Shown here one piece after another: positions 1 through 12,209 of a DNA stretch of 64,000 bases. The position numbers and the translations under genes were made by a program. This DNA is from Auanema rhodensis (Eukaryota > Nematoda > Chromadorea > Rhabditida > Rhabditidae), in assembly GCA_964057225.1 (NCBI GenBank), contig OZ059894.1, positions 24,582,476 to 24,646,475 on the forward strand, read 5' to 3'. The number at the start of each line of letters is the position of its first letter. Positions within the stretch are counted from its first letter, which is position 1. The notes below the pieces were generated by a model. That model worked only from the letters and a program-made list of their open reading frames with translations, ran no database searches and had not been told where the DNA came from.

Positions 1-199
1 TGTGCACTTGGTATGTAACTCGCTTCACGTGAAAGATAAAGTGATGCGGTTTTCAAAATTAGATTCCCCATGTCCATATTAGTCTAAAAACAAATTTTTA
101 TTGATATTGGTTCATGGTAACCATGACTTTGAAATTTACGTGAACTTTAATTTATGCTAATTAAATGTACACGTGATGTGCACTTGGTATGTAACTCGC

Positions 200-209
200 T
201 TCACGTGAA
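200..209. other. Palindrome TTCACGTGAA, box 1 of the monomer
   Basis: This is a perfect 10-bp palindrome with an E-box/G-box core CACGTG, shown here in the second monomer (monomer positions 24-33) and repeated in most others. CACGTG is the core bound by many bHLH and bZIP proteins, but no binding is shown here. Many monomers carry a broken core: CACATG (for example 14107, 22378, 41209), CACTTG (21145, 26073, 46313) or CACGTA (17626, 62154). A divergent group at 60.5-61.8 kb keeps the core but changes its flanks. Confidence 0.8.
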
Positions 210-261
210 AGATAAAGAGATGCGGTTTTCAAAATTTGATTCCCCATGTCCATATTAGTCT

Positions 262-278
262 AAAAACAAATTTTTATT
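262..278. other. Central A/T tract of the monomer
   Basis: The 17-base stretch AAAAACAAATTTTTATT occupies monomer positions 86-102, roughly midway between the two CACGTG cores. Runs of A followed by runs of T favour intrinsic curvature and affect nucleosome positioning. A second AAATTT starts exactly 40 bp downstream (positions 92 and 132). One subfamily changes the tract to AATTTTTTTTCG (for example near 45675 and 53067), and another to AATTTTTTATTG (near 18044 and 63806). Confidence 0.7.
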
Positions 279-287
279 GATATTGGT

Positions 288-302
288 TCATGGTAACCAT
301 GA
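288..302. other. Inverted repeat TCATGGT-A-ACCATGA
   Basis: Two perfect 7-base arms flank a single A at monomer positions 112-126, and the centre contains a BstEII-type GGTAACC. A frequent T-to-G change at position 112 shortens the arms to 6 bases, and a C-to-T change at 113 (TTTATGG) leaves only the inner 5-base arms intact. A TAATCA variant around 17.2-19.5 and 60.4-63.0 kb damages the right arm. The dyad could form a small hairpin or bind a dimeric protein; neither is shown by the sequence. Confidence 0.75.
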
Positions 303-313
303 CTTTGAAATTT

Positions 314-319
314 ACGTGA
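314..319 (+). other. ACGTGA motif, box 2 of the monomer
   Basis: ACGTGA at monomer positions 138-143 is shared with box 1 (27-32) and box 3 (171-176). Distances between the starts of the three motifs are 111, 33 and 32 bp, the last two close to three helical turns. This copy is almost never altered; the main neighbouring change is A to C just downstream (ACGTGCAC) in four monomers between 36.0 and 37.8 kb. Confidence 0.65.
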
Positions 320-321
320 AC

Positions 322-341
322 TTTAATTTATGCTAATTAAA
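322..341. other. AT-rich inverted repeat, 7-bp arms, 6-bp loop
   Basis: TTTAATT and AATTAAA are perfect reverse complements separated by TATGCT (monomer positions 146-165). The loop plus right arm contains ATGCTAATTA, which resembles homeodomain or POU-type sites, but that is only a resemblance. Variants include TTTATTCTTATT (21.3, 23.6, 25.8, 38.3, 40.5 kb), TTTATTCTCATT (17.4, 18.6, 60.5-61.9 kb) and ACTATAATTT (4.9, 8.4, 9.3, 10.4, 10.9, 11.8 kb). Confidence 0.7.
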
Positions 342-345
342 TGTA

Positions 346-351
346 CACGTG
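346..351. other. CACGTG, box 3, at the monomer junction
   Basis: This second CACGTG of the monomer (positions 170-175) is followed by AT, so the minus strand reads ATCACGTG. It lies 32 bp before box 1 of the next monomer. It forms part of a near-palindrome, GTACAC-GTGAT-GTGCAC, across the monomer junction. Alterations are rare: CACATG at 2987 and 6507, CACGCG near 27097, 30969, 34137, 35017 and 39769, CACAAG near 29387 and 33259, and CAAGTG near 55784. Confidence 0.7.
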
Positions 352-704
352 ATGTGCACTTGGTATGTAACTCGCTTCACGTGAAAGATAAAGAGATGCG
401 GTTTTTAAAATTAGATTCCCCATGTCCATATTAGTCTAAAAACAAATTTTTATTGATATTGGTTCATGGTAACCATGACTTTGAAATTTACGTGAACTTT
501 AATTTATGCTAATTAAATGTACACGTGATGTGCACTTGGTATGTAACTCGCTTCACGTGAAAGATAAAGAGATGCGGTTTTCAAAATTTGATTCCCCATG
601 TCCATATTAGTCTAAAAATAAATTTTTATTGATATTGGTTCATGGTAACCATGACTTTGAAATTTACGTGAACTTTAATTTATGCTAATTAAATGTACAC
701 GTGA

Positions 705-1584
705 TGTGCACTTGGTATGTAACTCGCTTCACGTGTAAGATAAAGAGATGCGGTTTTCAAAATTTGATTCCCCATGTCCATATTAGTCTAAAAACAAATT
801 TTTATTGATATTGGTGCATGGTAACCATGACTTTGAAATTTACGTGAACTTTAATTTATGCTAAATAAATGTACACGTGATGTGCACTTGGTATGTAACT
901 CGCTTCACGTGAAAGATAAAGAGATGCGGTTCTCAAAATTAGATTTCCCATGTCCATATTAGTCTAAAAACAAATTTTTATTGATATTGGTTCATGGTAA
1001 CCATGACTTTGAAATTTACGTGAACTTTAATTTATGCTAATTAAATGTACACGTGATGTGCACTTGGTATGTAACTCGCTTCACGTGAAAGATAAAGAGA
1101 TGCGGTTTTCAAAATTTGATTCCCCATGTCCATATTAGTCTCAAAACAAATTTTCATTGATATTGGTGCATGGTAACCATGACTTTGAAATTTACGTGAA
1201 CTTTAATTTATGCTAATTAAATGTACACGTGATGTGCACTTGGTATGTAACTCGCTTCACGTGAAAGATAAAGAGATGCGGTTTTCAAAATTAGATTCCC
1301 CATGTCCATATTAGTCTAAAAACAAATTTTTATTGATATTGGTTCATGATAACCATGACTTTGAAATTTACGTGAACTTTAATTTATGCTAATTAAATGT
1401 ACACGTGATGTGCACTTGGTATGTAACTCGCTTCACGTGTAAGATAAAGAGATGCGGTTTTCAAAATTAGATTCCCCATGTCCATATTAGTCTAAAAACA
1501 AATTTTTATTGATATTGGTGCATGGTAACCATGACTTTGAAATTTACGTGAACTTTAATTTATGCTAAATAAATGTACACGTGA
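705..1584 (+). repeat. Recurring variant monomer spaced four copies apart
   Basis: Monomers 705-880 and 1409-1584 share two linked changes, CACGTGTAAG in box 1 and GCTAAATAAATG near the end, exactly 704 bp (four monomers) apart. Both also carry TGCATGG in the central dyad. The intervening monomers are ordinary, with scattered private substitutions. This is a local 4-monomer echo and not an established higher-order repeat. Confidence 0.6.
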
Positions 1585-1626
1585 TGTGCACTTGGTATGT
1601 AACTCGCTTCACGTGAAAGATAAAGT

Positions 1627-4600
1627 GATGCGGTTTTCAAAATTAGATTCCCCATGTCCATATTAGTCTAAAAACAAATTTTTATTAATATTGGTGCATG
1701 GTAACCATGACTTTGAAATTTACGTGAACTTTAATTTATGCTAATTAAATGTACACGTGATGTGCACTTGGTATGTAACTCGCTTCACGTGAAAGATAAA
1801 GAGATGCGGTTTTCAAAATTAGATTCCCCATGTCCATATTAGTCTAAAAACAAATTTTTATTGATATTGGTTCATGGTAACCATGACTTTGAAATTTACG
1901 TGAACTTTAATTTATGCTAATTAAATGTACACGTGATGTGCACTTGGTATGTAACTCGCTTCACGTGAAAGATAAAGAGATGCGGTTTTCAAAATTAGAT
2001 TCCCCATGTTCATATTAGTCTAAAAACAAATTTTTATTGATATTGGTGCATGGTAACCATGACTTTGAAATTTACGTGAACTTTAATTTATGCTAATTAA
2101 ATGTACACGTGATGTGCACTTGGTATGTAACTCGCTTCACGTGAAAGATAAAGAGATGTGGTTTTCAAAATTAGATTCCCCATGTCCATATTAGTCTAAA
2201 AACAAATTTTTATTGATATTGGTTCATGGTAACCATGACTTTGAAATTTACGTGAACTTTAATTTATGCTAATTAAATGTACACGTGATGTGCACTTGGT
2301 ATGTAACTCGCTTCACGTGAAAGATAAAGAGATGCGGTTTTCAAAATTAGATTCCCCATGTCCATATTAGTCTAAAAACAAATTTTTATTGATATTGGTT
2401 CATGGTAACCATGACTTTGAATTTTACGTGAACTTTAATTTATGCTAATTAAATGTACACGTGATGTGCACTTGGTATGTAACTCGCTTCACGTGAAAGA
2501 TAAAGTGATGCGGTTTTCAAAATTAGATTCCCCATGTCCATATTAGTCTAAAAACAAATTTTTATTGATATTGGTTCATGGTAACCATGACTTTGAAATT
2601 TACGTGAACTTTAATTTATGCTAATTAAATGTACACGTGATGTGCACTTGGTATGTAACTCGCTTCACGTGAAAGATAAAGAGATGCGGTTTTCAAAATT
2701 TGATTCCCCATGTCCATATTAGTCTAAAAACAAATTTTTATTGATATTGGTTCATGGTAACCATGACTTTGAAATTTACGTGAACTTTAATTTATGCTAA
2801 TTAAATGTACACGTGATGTGCACTTGGTATGTAACTCGCTTCACGTGAAAGATAAAGAGATGCGGTTTTCAAAATTAGATTCCCCATGTCCATATTAGTC
2901 TAAAAACAAATTTTTATTGATATTGGTGCATGGTAACCATGACTTTGAAATTTACGTGAACTTTAATTTATGCTAATTAAGTGTACACATGATGTGCACT
3001 TGGTGTGTAACTCGCTTCACGTGAAAGATAAAGAGATGCGGTTTTCAAAATTAGATTCCCCATGTCCATATTAGTCTAAAAACAAATTTTTATTGATATT
3101 GGTTCATGGTAACCATGACTTTGAAATTTACGTGAACTTTAATTTATGCTAATTAAATGTACACGTGATGTGCACTTGGTATGTAACTCGCTTCACGTGA
3201 AAGATAAAGAGATGCGGTTTTCAAAATTAGATTCCCCATGTCCATATTAGTCTAAAAACAAATTTTTATTGATATTGGTTCATGGTAACCATGACTTTGA
3301 AAGTTACGTGAACTTTAATTTATGCTAATTAAATGTACACGTGATGTGCACTTGGTATGTAACTCGCTTCACGTGAAAGATAAAGAGATGCGGTTTTCAA
3401 AATTTGATTCCCCATGTCCATATTAGTCTAAAAACAAACTTTTATTGATATTGGTTCATGGTAACCATGACTTTGAAATTTACGTGAACTTTAATTTATG
3501 CTAATTAAATTTACACGTGATGTGCACTTGGTATGTAACTTGCTTCACGTGAAAGATAAAGAGATGCGGATTTCAAAATTAGATTCCCCATGTTCATATT
3601 AGTCTTAAAACAAATTTTTATTGATATGGGTGCATGGTAACCATGACTTTGAAATTTACGTGAACTTTAATTTATGCTAATTGAATGTACACGTGATGTG
3701 CACTTGGTATGTAACTCGCTTCACGTGAAAGATAAAGAGATGCGGTTTTCAAAATAAGATTCCCCATGTCCATATTAGTCTAAAAACAAATTTTTATTGA
3801 TATTGGTTCATGGTAACCATGACTTTGAAATTTACGTGAACTTTAATTTATGCTAATTAAATGTACACGTGATGTGCACTTGGTATGTAACTCGCTTCAC
3901 GTGAAAGATAAAGAGATGCGGTTTTCAAAATTAGATTCCCCATGTCCATATTAGTCTAAAAACAAATTTTTATTGATATTGGTTCATGATAACCATGACT
4001 TTGAAATTTACGTGAACTTTAATTTATGCTAATTAAATGTACACGTGATGTGCACTTAGTATGTAACTCGCTTCACGTGAAAGATAAAGAGATGCGGTTT
4101 TCAAAATTTGATTCCCCATGTTCATATTAGTCTAAAAACAAATTTTTATTGATATTGGTGCATGGTAACCATGACTTTGAAATTTACGTGAACTTTAATT
4201 TATGCTAATTAAATGTACACGTGATGTGCACTTGGTATGTAACTCGCTTCACGTGAAAGATAAAGAGATGCGGTTTTCAAAATTAGATTCCCCATGTCCA
4301 TATTAGTCTAAAAACAAATTTTTATTGATATTGGTTCATGGTAACCATGACTTTGAAATTTACGTGAACTTTAATTTATGCTAATTAAATGTACACGTGA
4401 TGTGCACTTGGTATGTAACTCGCTTCACGTGAAAGATAAAGAGATGCGGTTTTCAAAATTAGATTCCCCATGTCCATATTAGTCTAAAAACAAATTTTTA
4501 TTGATATTGGTTCATGGTAACCATGACTTTGAAATTTACGTGAACTTTAATTTATGCTAATTAAATGTACACGTGATGTGCACTTGGTATGTAACTCGCT

Positions 4601-5146
4601 TCACGTGAAAGATAAAGAGATGCGGTTTTCAAAATTAGATTCCCCATGTCCATATTAGTCTAAAAACAAATTTTTATTGATATTGGTTCATGGTAACCAT
4701 GACTTTGAAATTTACGTGAACTTTAATTTATGCTAATTAATTGTACACGTGATGTGCACTTGGTATGTAACTCGCTTCACGTGAAAGATAAAGAGATGCG
4801 GTTTTCAAAATTAGATTCCCCATGTCCATATTAGTCTAAAAACAAATTTTTATTGATATTGGTGCATGGTAACCATGACTTTGAAATTTACGTGAACTAT
4901 AATTTATGCTAATTAAATGTACACGTGATGTGCACTTGGTATGTAACTCGCTTCACGTAAAAGATAAAGAGATGCGGTTTTCAAAATTAGATTCCCCATG
5001 TCCATATTAGTCTAAAAACAAATTTTTATTGATATTGGTGCATGGTAACCATGACTTTGAAATTTACGTGAACTTTAATTTATGCTAATTAAATGTACAC
5101 GTGATGTGCACTTGGTATGTAACTCGCTTCACGTGAAAGATAAAGA
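1627..5146 (+). repeat. 20-monomer HOR, copy 1 (3520 bp)
   Basis: The segment starting at 1627 matches the one starting at 5147 at all private markers I checked. Markers include TTAATATT (1685), CCATGTTCAT (2006), GATGTGG (2156), GAATTTTACG (2420), GTGTACACATG with GGTGTG (2981-3006), AAAGTTACG (3300), CAAACTTTTA (3435) and CTTGCTTCACG (3539). Each recurs 3520 bp later. Identity runs on to about 5206, where the copies separate. The sharing points to a recent duplication of a 20-monomer segment. Confidence 0.9.
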
Positions 5147-8100
5147 GATGCGGTTTTCAAAATTAGATTCCCCATGTCCATATTAGTCTAAAAACAAATT
5201 TTTATTAATATTGGTGCATGGTAACCATGACTTTGAAATTTACGTGAACTTTAATTTATGCTAATTAAATGTACACGTGATGTGCACTTGGTATGTAACT
5301 CGCTTCACGTGAAAGATAAAGAGATGCGGTTTTCAAAATTAGATTCCCCATGTCCATATTAGTCTAAAAACAAATTTTTATTGATATTGGTTCATGGTAA
5401 CCATGACTTTGAAATTTACGTGAACTTTAATTTATGCTAATTAAATGTACACGTGATGTGCACTTGGTATGTAACTCGCTTCACGTGAAAGATAAAGAGA
5501 TGCGGTTTTCAAAATTAGATTCCCCATGTTCATATTAGTCTAAAAACAAATTTTTATTGATATTGGTGCATGGTAACCATGACTTTGAAATTTACGTGAA
5601 CTTTAATTTATGCTAATTAAATGTACACGTGATGTGCACTTGGTATGTAACTCGCTTCACGTGAAAGATAAAGAGATGTGGTTTTCAAAATTAGATTCCC
5701 CATGTCCATATTAGTCTAAAAACAAATTTTTATTGATATTGGTTCATGGTAACCATGACTTTGAAATTTACGTGAACTTTAATTTATGCTAATTAAATGT
5801 ACACGTGATGTGCACTTGGTATGTAACTCGCTTCACGTGAAAGATAAAGAGATGCGGTTTTCAAAATTAGATTCCCCATGTCCATATTAGTCTAAAAACA
5901 AATTTTTATTGATATTGGTTCATGGTAACCATGACTTTGAATTTTACGTGAACTTTAATTTATGCTAATTAAATGTACACGTGATGTGCACTTGGTATGT
6001 AACTCGCTTCACGTGAAAGATAAAGTGATGCGGTTTTCAAAATTAGATTCCCCATGTCCATATTAGTCTAAAAACAAATTTTTATTGATATTGGTTCATG
6101 GTAACCATGACTTTGAAATTTACGTGAACTTTAATTTATGCTAATTAAATGTACACGTGATGTGCACTTGGTATGTAACTCGCTTCACGTGAAAGATAAA
6201 GAGATGCGGTTTTCAAAATTTGATTCCCCATGTCCATATTAGTCTAAAAACAAATTTTTATTGATATTGGTTCATGGTAACCATGACTTTGAAATTTACG
6301 TGAACTTTAATTTATGCTAATTAAATGTACACGTGATGTGCACTTGGTATGTAACTCGCTTCACGTGAAAGATAAAGAGATGCGGTTTTCAAAATTAGAT
6401 TCCCCATGTCCATATTAGTCTAAAAACAAATTTTTATTGATATTGGTGCATGGTAACCATGACTTTGAAATTTACGTGAACTTTAATTTATGCTAATTAA
6501 GTGTACACATGATGTGCACTTGGTGTGTAACTCGCTTCACGTGAAAGATAAAGAGATGCGGTTTTCAAAATTAGATTCCCCATGTCCATATTAGTCTAAA
6601 AACAAATTTTTATTGATATTGGTTCATGGTAACCATGACTTTGAAATTTACGTGAACTTTAATTTATGCTAATTAAATGTACACGTGATGTGCACTTGGT
6701 ATGTAACTCGCTTCACGTGAAAGATAAAGAGATGCGGTTTTCAAAATTAGATTCCCCATGTCCATATTAGTCTAAAAACAAATTTTTATTGATATTGGTT
6801 CATGGTAACCATGACTTTGAAAGTTACGTGAACTTTAATTTATGCTAATTAAATGTACACGTGATGTGCACTTGGTATGTAACTCGCTTCACGTGAAAGA
6901 TAAAGAGATGCGGTTTTCAAAATTTGATTCCCCATGTCCATATTAGTCTAAAAACAAACTTTTATTGATATTGGTTCATGGTAACCATGACTTTGAAATT
7001 TACGTGAACTTTAATTTATGCTAATTAAATTTACACGTGATGTGCACTTGGTATGTAACTTGCTTCACGTGAAAGATAAAGAGATGCGGATTTCAAAATT
7101 AGATTCCCCATGTTCATATTAGTCTTAAAACAAATTTTTATTGATATGGGTGCATGGTAACCATGACTTTGAAATTTACGTGAACTTTAATTTATGCTAA
7201 TTGAATGTACACGTGATGTGCACTTGGTATGTAACTCGCTTCACGTGAAAGATAAAGAGATGCGGTTTTCAAAATAAGATTCCCCATGTCCATATTAGTC
7301 TAAAAACAAATTTTTATTGATATTGGTTCATGGTAACCATGACTTTGAAATTTACGTGAACTTTAATTTATGCTAATTAAATGTACACGTGATGTGCACT
7401 TGGTATGTAACTCGCTTCACGTGAAAGATAAAGAGATGCGGTTTTCAAAATTAGATTCCCCATGTCCATATTAGTCTAAAAACAAATTTTTATTGATATT
7501 GGTTCATGATAACCATGACTTTGAAATTTACGTGAACTTTAATTTATGCTAATTAAATGTACACGTGATGTGCACTTAGTATGTAACTCGCTTCACGTGA
7601 AAGATAAAGAGATGCGGTTTTCAAAATTTGATTCCCCATGTTCATATTAGTCTAAAAACAAATTTTTATTGATATTGGTGCATGGTAACCATGACTTTGA
7701 AATTTACGTGAACTTTAATTTATGCTAATTAAATGTACACGTGATGTGCACTTGGTATGTAACTCGCTTCACGTGAAAGATAAAGAGATGCGGTTTTCAA
7801 AATTAGATTCCCCATGTCCATATTAGTCTAAAAACAAATTTTTATTGATATTGGTTCATGGTAACCATGACTTTGAAATTTACGTGAACTTTAATTTATG
7901 CTAATTAAATGTACACGTGATGTGCACTTGGTATGTAACTCGCTTCACGTGAAAGATAAAGAGATGCGGTTTTCAAAATTAGATTCCCCATGTCCATATT
8001 AGTCTAAAAACAAATTTTTATTGATATTGGTTCATGGTAACCATGACTTTGAAATTTACGTGAACTTTAATTTATGCTAATTAAATGTACACGTGATGTG

Positions 8101-8666
8101 CACTTGGTATGTAACTCGCTTCACGTGAAAGATAAAGAGATGCGGTTTTCAAAATTAGATTCCCCATGTCCATATTAGTCTAAAAACAAATTTTTATTGA
8201 TATTGGTTCATGGTAACCATGACTTTGAAATTTACGTGAACTTTAATTTATGCTAATTAATTGTACACGTGATGTGCACTTGGTATGTAACTCGCTTCAC
8301 GTGAAAGATAAAGAGATGCGGTTTTCAAAATTAGATTCCCCATGTCCATATTAGTCTAAAAACAAATTTTTATTGATATTGGTGCATGGTAACCATGACT
8401 TTGAAATTTACGTGAACTATAATTTATGCTAATTAAATGTACACGTGATGTGCACTTGGTATGTAACTCGCTTCACGTAAAAGATAAAGAGATGCGGTTT
8501 TCAAAATTAGATTCCCCATGTCCATATTAGTCTAAAAACAAATTTTTATTGATATTGGTGCATGGTAACCATGACTTTGAAATTTACGTGAACTTTAATT
8601 TATGCTAATTAAATGTACACGTGATGTGCACTTGGTATGTAACTCGCTTCACGTGAAAGATAAAGA
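5147..8666 (+). repeat. 20-monomer HOR, copy 2 (3520 bp)
   Basis: This is the second tandem copy of the preceding 20-mer. Marker positions are those of copy 1 plus 3520, for example GTGTACACATG at 6501, AAAGTTACG near 6820 and CACTTAGTATG near 7574. Identity continues to about 8726, where copy 1 reads TTAATATT and this copy reads TTGATATT. I saw no base difference inside the unit by eye; a base-by-base alignment would settle this. Confidence 0.9.
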
Positions 8667-11600
8667 GATGCGGTTTTCAAAATTAGATTCCCCATGTCCA
8701 TATTAGTCTAAAAACAAATTTTTATTGATATTGGTGCATGGTAACCATGACTTTGAAATTTACGTGAACTTTAATTTATGCTAATTAAATGTACACGTGA
8801 TGTGCACTTGGTATGTAACTCGCTTCACGTGAAAGATAAAGAGATGCGGTTTTCAAAATTAGATTCCCCATGTCCATATTAGTCTAAAAACAAATTTTTA
8901 TTGATATTGGTGCATGGTAACCATGACTTTGAAATTTACGTGAACTTTAATTTATGCTAATTAAATGTACACGTGATGTGCACTTGGTATGTAACTCGCT
9001 TCACGTGAAAGATAAAGAGATGCGGTTTTCAAAATTAGATTCCTCATGTCCATATTAGTCTAAAAACAAATTTTTATTGATATTGGTTCATGGTAACCAT
9101 GACTTTGAAATTTACGTGAACTTTAATTTATGCTAATTAATTGTACACGTGATGTGCACTTGGTATGTAACTCGCTTCACGTGAAAGATAAAGAGATGCG
9201 GTTTTCAAAATTAGATTCCCCATGTCCATATTAGTCTAAAAACAAATTTTTATTGATATTGGTGCATGGTAACCATGACTTTGAAATTTACGTGAACTAT
9301 AATTTATGCTAATTAAATGTACACGTGATGTGCACTTGGTATGTAACTCGCTTCACGTGAAAGATAAAGAGATGCGGTTTTCAAAATTAGATTCCCCATG
9401 TCCATATTAGTCTAAAAACAAATTTTTATTGATATTGGTGCATGGTAACCATGACTTTGAAATTTACGTGAACTTTAATTTATGCTAATTAAATGTACAC
9501 GTGATGTGCACTTGGTATGTAACTCGCTTCACGTGAAAGATAAAGAGATGCGGTTTTCAAAATTAGATTCCCCATGTCCATATTAGTCTAAAAACAAATT
9601 TTTATTGATATTGGTGCATGGTAACCATGACTTTGAAATTTACGTGAACTTTAATTTATGCTAATTAAATGTACACGTGATGTGCACTTGGTATGTAACT
9701 CGCTTCACGTGAAAGATAAAGAGATGCGGTTTTCAAAATTAGATTCCCCATGTCCATATTAGTCTAAAAACAAATTTTTATTGATATTGGTTCATGGTAA
9801 CCATGACTTTGAAATTTACGTGAACTTTAATTTATGCTAATTAAATGTACACGTGATGTGCACTTGGTATGTAACTCGCTTCACGTGAAAGATAAAGAGA
9901 TGCGGTTTTCAAAATTAGATTCCCCATGTCCATATTAGTCTAAAAACAAATTTTTATTGATATTGGTTCATGGTAACCATGACTTTGAAATTTACGTGAA
10001 CTTTAATTTATGCTAATTAAATGTACACGTGATGTGCACTTGGTATGTAACTCGCTTCACGTGAAAGATAAAGAGATGCGGTTTTCAAAATTAGATTCCC
10101 CATGTCCATATTAGTCTAAAAACAAATTTTTATTGATATTGGTTCATGGTAACCATGACTTTGAAATTTACGTGAACTTTAATTTATGCTAATTAATTGT
10201 ACACGTGATGTGCACTTGGTATGTAACTCGCTTCACGTGAAAGATAAAGAGATGCGGTTTTCAAAATTAGATTCCCCATGTCCATATTAGTCTAAAAACA
10301 AATTTTTATTGATATTGGTGCATGGTAACCATGACTTTGAAATTTACGTGAACTATAATTTATGCTAATTAAATGTACACGTGATGTGCACTTGGTATGT
10401 AACTCGCTTCACGTAAAAGATAAAGAGATGCGGTTTTCAAAATTAGATTCCCCATGTCCATATTAGTCTAAAAACAAATTTTTATTGATATTGGTGCATG
10501 GTAACCATGACTTTGAAATTTACGTGAACTTTAATTTATGCTAATTAAATGTACACGTGATGTGCACTTGGTATGTAACTCGCTTCACGTGAAAGATAAA
10601 GAGATGCGGTTTTCAAAATTAGATTCCCCATGTCCATATTAGTCTAAAAACAAATTTTTATTGATATTGGTGCATGGTAACCATGACTTTGAAATTTACG
10701 TGAACTTTAATTTATGCTAATTAAATGTACACGTGATGTGCACTTGGTATGTAACTCGCTTCACGTGAAAGATAAAGAGATGCGGTTTTCAAAATTAGAT
10801 TCCCCATGTCCATATTAGTCTAAAAACAAATTTTTATTGATATTGGTTCATGGTAACCATGACTTTGAAATTTACGTGAACTATAATTTATGCTAATTAA
10901 ATGTACACGTGATGTGCACTTGGTATGTAACTCGCTTCACGTAAAAGATAAAGAGATGCGGTTTTCAAAATTAGATTCCCCATGTCCATATTAGTCTAAA
11001 AACAAATTTTTATTGATATTGGTGCATGGTAACCATGACTTTGAAATTTACGTGAACTTTAATTTATGCTAATTAAATGTACACGTGATGTGCACTTGGT
11101 ATGTAACTCGCTTCACGTGAAAGATAAAGAGATGCGGTTTTCAAAATTAGATTCCCCATGTCCATATTAGTCTAAAAACAAATTTTTATTGATATTGGTG
11201 CATGGTAACCATGACTTTGAAATTTACGTGAACTTTAATTTATGCTAATTAAATGTACACGTGATGTGCACTTGGTATGTAACTCGCTTCACGTGAAAGA
11301 TAAAGAGATGCGGTTTTCAAAATTAGATTCCCCATGTCCATATTAGTCTAAAAACAAATTTTTATTGATATTGGTGCATGGTAACCATGACTTTGAAATT
11401 TACGTGAACTTTAATTTATGCTAATTAAATGTACACGTGATGTGCACTTGGTATGTAACTCGCTTCACGTGAAAGATAAAGAGATGCGGTTTTCAAAATT
11501 AGATTCCTCATGTCCATATTAGTCTAAAAACAAATTTTTATTGATATTGGTTCATGGTAACCATGACTTTGAAATTTACGTGAACTTTAATTTATGCTAA

Positions 11601-12209
11601 TTAATTGTACACGTGATGTGCACTTGGTATGTAACTCGCTTCACGTGAAAGATAAAGAGATGCGGTTTTCAAAATTAGATTCCCCATGTCCATATTAGTC
11701 TAAAAACAAATTTTTATTGATATTGGTGCATGGTAACCATGACTTTGAAATTTACGTGAACTATAATTTATGCTAATTAAATGTACACGTGATGTGCACT
11801 TGGTATGTAACTCGCTTCACGTGAAAGATAAAGAGATGCGGTTTTCAAAATTAGATTCCCCATGTCCATATTAGTCTAAAAACAAATTTTTATTGATATT
11901 GGTGCATGGTAACCATGACTTTGAAATTTACGTGAACTTTAATTTATGCTAATTAAATGTACACGTGATGTGCACTTGGTATGTAACTCGCTTCACGTGA
12001 AAGATAAAGAGATGCGGTTTTCAAAATTAGATTCCCCATGTCCATATTAGTCTAAAAACAAATTTTTATTGATATTGGTGCATGGTAACCATGACTTTGA
12101 AATTTACGTGAACTTTAATTTATGCTAATTAAATGTACACGTGATGTGCACTTGGTATGTAACTCGCTTCACGTGAAAGATAAAGAGATGCGGTTTTCAA
12201 AATTAGATT
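8385..12209 (+). repeat. 14-monomer offset duplication (2464 bp)
   Basis: Positions 8385-9745 match 10849-12209 at a spacing of 2464 bp (14 monomers). Shared markers are ACTATAATTT (8417/10881 and 9297/11761), GATTCCTCATG (about 9038/11502) and TTAATTGTACAC (about 9138/11602). ACTATAATTT occurs here at irregular gaps of 5, 6, 3 and 5 monomers, so the unit itself was assembled by earlier exchanges. The single-monomer changes that define the block descend from the end of the 20-mer upstream. Confidence 0.8.

Larger units (their letters stand above)
177..352 (+). repeat. Representative 176-bp monomer (second copy)
   Basis: This copy serves as the reference for monomer positions 1-176. Landmarks in order are: GTGCAC at 2-7; the palindrome TTCACGTGAA at 24-33; GCGG at 46-49; TTTTCAAAA at 50-58; GATTCCCCATG at 62-72; the A/T tract at 86-102; an inverted repeat centred on GGTAACC at 112-126; ACGTGA at 138-143; an AT-rich inverted repeat at 146-165; TGTACA at 166-171; and CACGTG at 170-175. 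The commonest alternative bases across the array are G for T at 112, T for C at 113, T or G near 60-61, and changes in the CACGTG core at 26-31. The start base is arbitrary, chosen because the window begins there. Confidence 0.95.

Noticed and set aside
322-341. POU/homeodomain binding site ATGCTAATTA in each monomer
   Set aside because: It resembles such sites, but AT-rich DNA yields these matches easily and the host lineage is unknown, so no regulatory feature is called.
857-874. AATAAA polyadenylation signal and TATAAT-like promoter in variant monomers
   Set aside because: AATAAA arises in GCTAAATAAATG at about 866 and 1570, and TATAAT in ACTATAATTT, by single substitutions in satellite copies. 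No transcript structure supports either.
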